Of a stretch of 10,665 bases of DNA, positions 6,367-10,665 are shown piece after piece (within the stretch, counting starts at the first letter, position 1; every line of letters begins with the position of its first letter). Made by a program: the position numbers and the translations under genes. This DNA comes from Candidatus Brocadiales bacterium (GTDB lineage Bacteria > Planctomycetota > Brocadiia > Brocadiales > Bathyanammoxibiaceae): NCBI GenBank assembly GCA_030586765.1, contig JAUQZZ010000059.1:1-10665 (forward strand), in the 5' to 3' direction. The notes under the pieces were generated by a model. It was not told the origin of the DNA. It worked only from the letters and a program-made list of their open reading frames with translations, and did not search any database.

Positions 6367-7857
6367 TTATAGCTCCACCTTCATGCCCTGGGCCATTTTT
6401 ATCTCCCTGGCATAGTTTATTGTCCAGGCTGTGCGGTGGGTTACCACGTCTATAAGGGTGCTGGCAGAGGGGAGTCCTGTGCCACTCTTCTTCACCCCAC
6501 CAAAGGGCAGATGCACCTCTGCTCCTATGGTGGGTAGGTTCACATAGCCTAATCCATAATCGCACCTATCCCGTATCTCTCGGGCCTTTCTGTAGTCCTC
6601 AGTGATTACTGAGAGGACCAGGCCATACTCGGTGGCATTATGCACCTCTATGGCCTCCTCCAGACTTTTAACAGGGATGACGGCCACGTGGGGACCAAAG
6701 ACCTCCTCTGTCAGGACACGGCTCCTGTGGTCGTGTTTCTTCCTGTAGATAAAGGGGGAGAGGAAATATCCCTTTCCATATTCAGGGCCTGTTAGTCTTC
6801 CGCCCTCCAGTAGCACCTCAGCCCCTTCCTTCTTGGCAAGGTCATTGTAACTGAGGACCTTTTTTAGTTGTGACTCGTTGATTACAGGGCCCATGAAGAC
6901 GTTGGGGTCCATGGGGTCACCTATCCTCATCCTCTTAGAGAGTTCTACAAAGCGCTTCTCAAACTCCTTTTTTACCTTCTCATGGACAATGATGCGACTG
7001 GCAGCGGTGCACCTCTGCCCTGAGGTCTTGAAGGCGCTGATAACGGCTCCATTAACAGCGAGATTCATGTCCGCATCATCCAGGACTATAAGGGCGTTTT
7101 TTCCCCCCATCTCGCAGGCGCACATCTTCTCAGGGTATTCTGCACAAACCTTCCTTATCTCTTGCCCCACCTCGGCAGAGCCCGTAAAGAGCACTACCAC
7201 CGTTTCGGGATGTCTCACCAGAAACATCCCGCACCTTTCTCCACTACCGTAGACAATGTTGATTACTCCAGGCGGGAACCCTACCTCCTGGATGCACTCT
7301 GCCAGGCGGTGGGCTATGCAAGAGGTCTCTTTAGAAGGCTTGAACACCACGGTGTTGCCCTCAGCTACAGAAGGAGCCATGAGCCACCAGGGTATGGCAA
7401 AGGGGAAGTTCCAGGGTGTTATGACGGCCACTACCCCCTTGGGTTTGCGCCTCATAAAGGAGTCCTTTTCCGCAATCTCTGAGGCCACTACGTCCCCCAT
7501 AGGCATCCTTACCGTGCCGAAGACATACTGGAGCATGTGGATGCCTTCAGTAACCTCTGCCCTGGCCTCACTTATAGCCTTCCCCACCTCTTTGGATACT
7601 AAGGCAGATAGGCCCTCTTTCTCCCTCTTCAAGACCTGAACCAGGTTATCAATGTATTCGCCCCTGCGTATCCTGGACAGGCTCCTCCAGTCTGGAAAGG
7701 CCTTGCTGGCTGCTTTAACAGCCTCGTTTATGTCCTTCTCCTCTGATTGGGGGAATACCCCCAGGACTTCGTCTGTATTAGCAGGGTTTTTCTTCTCAAA
7801 GGTTTCGCCTTTGGTTTCGATAAATCGACCATTTATGTAATTTTTCCCCTTTATCAT
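6367..7857 (-). CDS. NAD(P)-dependent aldehyde dehydrogenase, semialdehyde-type, substrate unproven
   Basis: This cytoplasmic ALDH-superfamily enzyme oxidises an aldehyde to a carboxylate. The 496 residues are full length. Hallmarks are TPWNFP with Asn150, the coenzyme lysine in VFKPS (Lys173), FTGSAEVG at 224-231, catalytic Glu249 in EMGGKN, nucleophile Cys283 in SGQRCTA and EEVFGP at 384-389. The C-terminal VNLPTIGAEVHLPFGG (439-454) and overall pattern recall the group holding an uncharacterised Kuenenia AldH and alpha-ketoglutaric semialdehyde dehydrogenases, related to aminoadipic semialdehyde dehydrogenase. That placement is from memory. The next gene is proC, so glutamate semialdehyde (P5C) or aminoadipate semialdehyde are plausible substrates. 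The classical RocA/PutA P5C dehydrogenase pattern is not obvious. The start at 7857 has AGGTGA about 7 nt upstream. It is probably the first gene of the minus-strand unit. Confidence 0.93.
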   Translation of the reverse strand: MIKGKNYINGRFIETKGETFEKKNPANTDEVLGVFPQSEEKDINEAVKAASKAFPDWRSLSRIRRGEYIDNLVQVLKREKEGLSALVSKEVGKAISEARAEVTEGIHMLQYVFGTVRMPMGDVVASEIAEKDSFMRRKPKGVVAVITPWNFPFAIPWWLMAPSVAEGNTVVFKPSKETSCIAHRLAECIQEVGFPPGVINIVYGSGERCGMFLVRHPETVVVLFTGSAEVGQEIRKVCAEYPEKMCACEMGGKNALIVLDDADMNLAVNGAVISAFKTSGQRCTAASRIIVHEKVKKEFEKRFVELSKRMRIGDPMDPNVFMGPVINESQLKKVLSYNDLAKKEGAEVLLEGGRLTGPEYGKGYFLSPFIYRKKHDHRSRVLTEEVFGPHVAVIPVKSLEEAIEVHNATEYGLVLSVITEDYRKAREIRDRCDYGLGYVNLPTIGAEVHLPFGGVKKSGTGLPSASTLIDVVTHRTAWTINYAREIKMAQGMKVEL

Positions 7858-7912
7858 GGAACTTCACCTAAGAAAGATAAAATTAAGAAAGTAATCGCCC
7901 TTGAGGGGCTAT

Positions 7913-7941
7913 ATCATATAAAAAGGTACCTAGAATGGCTA
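7913..7941 (-). promoter_or_regulatory. Candidate promoter of the aldehyde dehydrogenase-proC unit
   Basis: On the minus strand TAGCCA (7936-7941) and TATGAT (7913-7918) are separated by 17 nt, matching the sigma-70 consensus at 4 of 6 and 5 of 6. Initiation near 7906 would give a leader of about 50 nt. The leader includes a short possible hairpin around 7896-7910 (GCCC/GGGC) and the AGGTGA ribosome site. The region between this gene and tsaB (7858-8026) holds otherwise only the tsaB promoter and the weak motif at 7961-7978. Confidence 0.4.
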
Positions 7942-7984
7942 GTGAAAAACCTTTAGATTTGCTTCGCTCACTACATGCTTTCAT

Positions 7985-8014
7985 TTGACTCTTAAGAAAG
8001 CCCTACGCTATAAT
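7985..8014 (+). promoter_or_regulatory. tsaB promoter, near-consensus sigma-70 type
   Basis: TTGACT (7985-7990) and a perfect TATAAT (8009-8014) are separated by 18 nt. This is the best promoter match in the window. Transcription should start near 8021, only about 6 to 9 nt before the tsaB ATG pair at 8027/8030. The promoter location also rules out translation from the in-frame TTG at 7985. Confidence 0.75.
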
Positions 8015-8026
8015 TATCCTAACCCA

Positions 8027-8755
8027 ATGATGACAATTGGAATAGAGACTTCCGGGCAGGTGGGCAGTGTTGCTGTGTGCGAGGACGGTAAGGTCCTGGC
8101 GGAAAAATACTTCGAGAAGGGCATGCGCCACGGCAGAGAACTATTGCCGTCCCTTAAGACGATGTTTCAGGAGCTGGGCTGGTCAACGGAGAAGGTGGAC
8201 CTAATAGCAGTGAGTCAGGGCCCTGGTTCTTATACAGGCCTGAGGGTGGGCATTACCTGTGCCAAGACCCTGGCCTATGCCCTTAAGAGGCCTTTGGTGC
8301 CTGTGCCTACCATGGACGTCCTGGCAGAGAACGTCCCCCCGGGTGATGTGGCCATATGTCCTATACTGGATGCCAGGAGGAATCAGGTCTATGCCTGTAT
8401 ATATAAGCCCGGTGGAAGAGCGCCGGGTTATAAGGTAGGGGCTTCGTCTCTGGCCCTGGGCCTGTGGCACAAGGTTTCGGATTACCTGGTTATAACCCCT
8501 AAAGAACTTGTTGGTATATTGCCTAGTCCTGTATTGGTATTTGGGGATGGGGCGTTTCTTTATAGGGATATCTTTCTCCAGGAGGGGATAATCTTTGGTA
8601 GTGAGGAGATGGGGATTCCAGCGGCCAGGGTAGTGGCCAGATTGGGAGCGGAGGCCTTCAGGAGGGGCACTAGCTGCGACCCCGTCCAATTGCAACCCCT
8701 GTACCTCAGGAAGTCCGAGGCAGAAGAGAAGTGGAAGGCGCCGAAAAGGACTTAA
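8027..8755 (+). CDS. tsaB: tRNA threonylcarbamoyladenosine biosynthesis protein TsaB
   Basis: TsaB is the non-catalytic partner of TsaD. With TsaE, and using the adenylate made by TsaC, they place threonylcarbamoyl on A37 of tRNAs reading ANN codons. The 242-residue product has the ASKHA-fold opening IGIETSG at residues 4-10 and RHGRELLPSL at 34-43. The family motif QGPGSYTGLRVG is at 64-75, DARRNQVYACIY at 115-126 and PLYLRKSEAEEKW at 224-236. A stretch around 129-150 appears longer than in short homologues. Tandem ATGs at 8027 and 8030 are both possible starts, and neither has a Shine-Dalgarno. The longer TTG-started frame from 7985 is rejected because it overlaps the promoter. It is divergent from the aldehyde dehydrogenase gene and convergent with the subunit D gene, overlapping it by 4 nt. 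Confidence 0.93.
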   Translation: MMTIGIETSGQVGSVAVCEDGKVLAEKYFEKGMRHGRELLPSLKTMFQELGWSTEKVDLIAVSQGPGSYTGLRVGITCAKTLAYALKRPLVPVPTMDVLAENVPPGDVAICPILDARRNQVYACIYKPGGRAPGYKVGASSLALGLWHKVSDYLVITPKELVGILPSPVLVFGDGAFLYRDIFLQEGIIFGSEEMGIPAARVVARLGAEAFRRGTSCDPVQLQPLYLRKSEAEEKWKAPKRT

Positions 8756-9405
8756 CTTGTCAGTCTTGATTGTCCCTTTTGGGTCTTTTCCTTTTTATCC
8801 TTCAAGCGCTTCAGTCTAAATACGTCTTCCCTGGCCCTCTCTTCCAGGGTGTCTCTGATAAAGCGCACCTGCTGGGTTAGGTTAGGGATTAATATCTGCT
8901 CCAGGGCGTTTACCCTGCGAGAGGTCTTGCGAATCTCCTGTCCCAATTTCTTGAGCTTTATCTCCACAGGTGCCATATTTATTATAAGCTCCACCACTGC
9001 CTCAAACTCTGAGGCCGTATTATCTATCCTGGCACTGGTGCTGGTGATGGAATAGCCCCTTTCAAAGAGGGAGCGGGGCGCCCGTTCACTCTTGACCTCG
9101 GGAATCTTTATACCCCAGATATTCTTCTCCTTTATGTCTATGGAGATGTCCTTGGCATAGGCAAAGGCAGCAGATTCTACCTGCTCTGTGCCATCCACTG
9201 CCAGAGACATTATCAGGGAGGCCATGGCCTTATCAAGCTCTTCCTGGGTGCGTTCCCTTGCGGCCAGAAGGGGCTGAACCTCGTCCATGAATTCCTTTAG
9301 CAGGGCATCCCTTTTCTTCTTCAAGAGGTCTGCCCCCTGCTGGGCCAGCTTTATCTGTGCCTTCCTCTGGAGGAGGTTCATCCTGGTTGGGCTTACTGGC
9401 TCCAT
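8752..9405 (-). CDS. atpD: V/A-type ATP synthase subunit D (central stalk)
   Basis: Subunit D is the coiled-coil axle of the V/A-type rotary ATPase. It turns inside the A3B3 head and transmits torque to the membrane rotor. The 217 residues open with VSPTRMNLLQRKAQIKLAQ (4-22), the family N-terminal signature, close to the Thermus protein as I recall it. A charged helix follows to about residue 65, then a globular middle with NIWGIKIPEV (95-104). A second long helix contains LGQEIRKTSRRVNALEQ (154-170) and REDVFRLKRLK (192-202). The start at 9405 is 3 nt after the subunit B stop. The purine-rich GAGGAGGAG before it lies inside the B gene, about 14 nt away, so coupling is likely. It is also called ntpD and should not be confused with F-type atpD (beta). 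Confidence 0.96.
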   Translation of the reverse strand: MEPVSPTRMNLLQRKAQIKLAQQGADLLKKKRDALLKEFMDEVQPLLAARERTQEELDKAMASLIMSLAVDGTEQVESAAFAYAKDISIDIKEKNIWGIKIPEVKSERAPRSLFERGYSITSTSARIDNTASEFEAVVELIINMAPVEIKLKKLGQEIRKTSRRVNALEQILIPNLTQQVRFIRDTLEERAREDVFRLKRLKDKKEKTQKGQSRLTS

Positions 9406-9408
9406 GGT

Positions 9409-10665
9409 CTAATATTTCTCCTCCTCTTTGTGGTAGGGAGAGTGGGCCTCTTCCACCGTCTCCGGGAAATACTTAGAGATTACCTTCTTATTGACACGGC
9501 GGAGTTCACTCTCAGGGAAGATTTTCAGCAAGCTCCAGGCCAGGTTCAGGGTATCCTGGACGCTCCTGTTAGTATCACCCTGGCCTATATAAACCCTCTC
9601 AAAGGCCTCAGCAAAGCTAAGGTATTTCTTATCTGGGGCGCTCAGGGCCTCTTCCCCTACGATAGCAATAAGCCGCCTGAGGTCAAGCCCACGGGTATAA
9701 CAGGCATAAAGTTGGTCAGTTACTTGACGGTGGTCTTCCCTGGTCTTACCCTCCCCTATGCCGTTGTTCATTAACCTGGATAGGGAGGAGAGGGCATCTA
9801 TGGGGGGATAAACGCCCAGGCGGTGGAGGTGTCGGCTAAGGACTATCTGGCCCTCTGTGATGTATCCTGTCAGGTCAGCAATAGGGTGAGTAATATCGTC
9901 ATCAGGCATGGTAAGGATAGGTATCTGGGTGATAGAGCCTTTCTTACCATTTATTCTGCCAGCTCTTTCATAGATGGAGGCCAGGTCGCTATACATGTAG
10001 CCTGGGTAGCCCCTTCGTCCTGGTATCTCCTCCCTGGCAGTGCTTATCTCCCTCAAGGCCTCACAGTAGTTGGTCATGTCCGTAAGGATTACCAGTACGT
10101 GGTAATCATGCTCAAAGGCCAGGTATTCTGCCGCAGTCAGGGCGCAGCGTGGGGTTAGTATCCTCTCAATGGTGGGGTCATCAGCCAGGTTCATGAAACA
10201 AAGGGCCTTACCCATGGCTCCTGATTCCTCAAAGCTGTGGAGGAAGAAGGAGGCCTCACGCTGGGTTATACCCATGGCGGCAAAGACCACCACAAACTGG
10301 CTCTCCTCCCCTGGGACAGTAGAATACCTCAAGATCTGGCTGGCCAGTTCATTGGCAGGGAGACCTGCCCCTGAGAATATAGGGAGCTTCTGTCCACGAA
10401 CCAGGGTATTGTTCCCGTCGATGGCAGAGATGCCTGTTTGGATGAACTCGTTGGGCTTTGCCCTGGAGGTGGGGTTTATGGGTATGCCTATTATCTCTAT
10501 CCTCTCCTCAGGGATTATGGCAGGGAGGCCGTCTATGGGCTTTCCCCCACCACTGAAGATACGCCCTACCATATCACGGCTTACAGTGAGCCTGGCCACC
10601 TCTTCCTTTAGCTTCACAGCGGTTTCCGCCACATCCAGGCCAGCGGTCTGCTCAAAGACCTGGAT
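9409..10665 (-). CDS. atpB: V/A-type ATP synthase subunit B, N-terminus cut by the window edge
   Basis: Subunit B is the non-catalytic nucleotide-binding partner that alternates with A in the hexameric head. The frame is open to the right edge, giving 418 residues. Full-length proteins have about 430-465, so a short beta-barrel N-terminal piece and the true start are outside. Visible features are IQVFEQTAGLD at the edge, GRIFSGGGKPIDG (visible 34-46) and GQKLPIFSGAGLPANELA (91-108). The latter replaces the Walker A loop, as is normal for B. GRRGYPGYMYSDLA is at 216-229 and SRLMNNGIGEGKTREDH at 296-312. The GTG at 10632 is an internal valine codon, since homology continues upstream of it. B followed by D is the standard order. 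Subunit A would be expected just beyond the right edge. It is also called ntpB and is unrelated to F-type atpB (a subunit). Confidence 0.96.
   Translation of the reverse strand: MQVFEQTAGLDVAETAVKLKEEVARLTVSRDMVGRIFSGGGKPIDGLPAIIPEERIEIIGIPINPTSRAKPNEFIQTGISAIDGNNTLVRGQKLPIFSGAGLPANELASQILRYSTVPGEESQFVVVFAAMGITQREASFFLHSFEESGAMGKALCFMNLADDPTIERILTPRCALTAAEYLAFEHDYHVLVILTDMTNYCEALREISTAREEIPGRRGYPGYMYSDLASIYERAGRINGKKGSITQIPILTMPDDDITHPIADLTGYITEGQIVLSRHLHRLGVYPPIDALSSLSRLMNNGIGEGKTREDHRQVTDQLYACYTRGLDLRRLIAIVGEEALSAPDKKYLSFAEAFERVYIGQGDTNRSVQDTLNLAWSLLKIFPESELRRVNKKVISKYFPETVEEAHSPYHKEEEKY

Noticed and set aside
6353..6565. Longer proC beginning at 6565
   Set aside because: The extra 71 residues are out-of-frame translation of the aldehyde dehydrogenase C-terminus. 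AGGAGG before the ATG at 6352 fixes the start.
7961..7978. GCTTCGCTCACTACATGC, resembling the REP-like motif at 4013-4031
   Set aside because: It shares only CTTCGCT and a nearby TAC, and the symmetry is poor. It may be a degenerate copy, but one window cannot show this.
8201..8695. A 164-codon minus-strand open frame opposite tsaB
   Set aside because: Its translation is low-complexity and Arg/Tyr-rich with no known motif, and it overlaps the conserved tsaB reading frame completely.
8772..8785. Possible tsaB terminator, GTCCC-TTTT-GGGTC followed by T-rich sequence
   Set aside because: The stem has only about three firm base pairs, and the site lies within the subunit D coding region, so it is too weak to call.
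9409..10632. Subunit B starting at the GTG at 10632
   Set aside because: Homologous residues (IQVFEQTAGLD) continue upstream to the window edge, so this GTG is an internal valine codon.
1..10665. CRISPR arrays, tRNA or rRNA genes, insertion sequences, prophage or toxin-antitoxin genes
   Set aside because: No repeat-spacer pattern, cloverleaf, transposase or phage motif was seen on either strand.

Overview
The window is a stretch of ordinary bacterial chromosome, dense in housekeeping genes. Base composition looks balanced by eye, with no sign of phage, plasmid or recent transfer. Bacterial markers are a TsaB-type t6A protein, a monofunctional two-ACT aspartokinase and an RpoD-like promoter. 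The bacterium has a rotary ATPase of the V/A type and makes 2-oxobutyrate through citramalate. The aldehyde dehydrogenase resembles, from memory, a subgroup known from anammox planctomycetes. The lysC-cimA neighbourhood also occurs in Geobacter-like bacteria. I would guess Planctomycetota, Nitrospirota or a related deep lineage, but the window alone cannot settle this.

Layout. Positions 1-7857 carry five co-directional minus-strand genes. In transcription order they are an aldehyde dehydrogenase, proC, lysC, cimA and valS (3' end beyond position 1). ALDH and proC are 14 nt apart. lysC follows after a 129-nt gap with its own candidate promoters. A 195-nt gap before cimA holds a REP-like motif and a GC-rich inverted repeat. 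cimA and valS are separated by only 2 nt. Positions 7858-8026 form a divergent control region. tsaB follows on the plus strand (8027-8755). It meets the V-type ATPase subunit D gene tail to tail, the two sharing a TTAA at their stop codons. Subunit B lies upstream of D on the minus strand and runs off the right edge.

How the genes fit together. cimA opens the threonine-independent route to isoleucine. lysC commits aspartate to lysine, threonine and methionine. proC makes proline. valS charges tRNA-Val. tsaB helps build t6A on ANN-decoding tRNAs. The B and D subunits belong to the catalytic head and the central rotor of an ion-translocating ATPase.

I found no previously undescribed multi-gene system. 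The most informative details are small. A strong Shine-Dalgarno sequence sits before Met247 of lysC and suggests a separately translated regulatory beta subunit. tsaB has a near-consensus promoter that would give an almost leaderless mRNA. The lysC upstream region holds a perfect 16-bp AT palindrome. The repeat cluster in front of cimA creates a false N-terminal extension of that gene.
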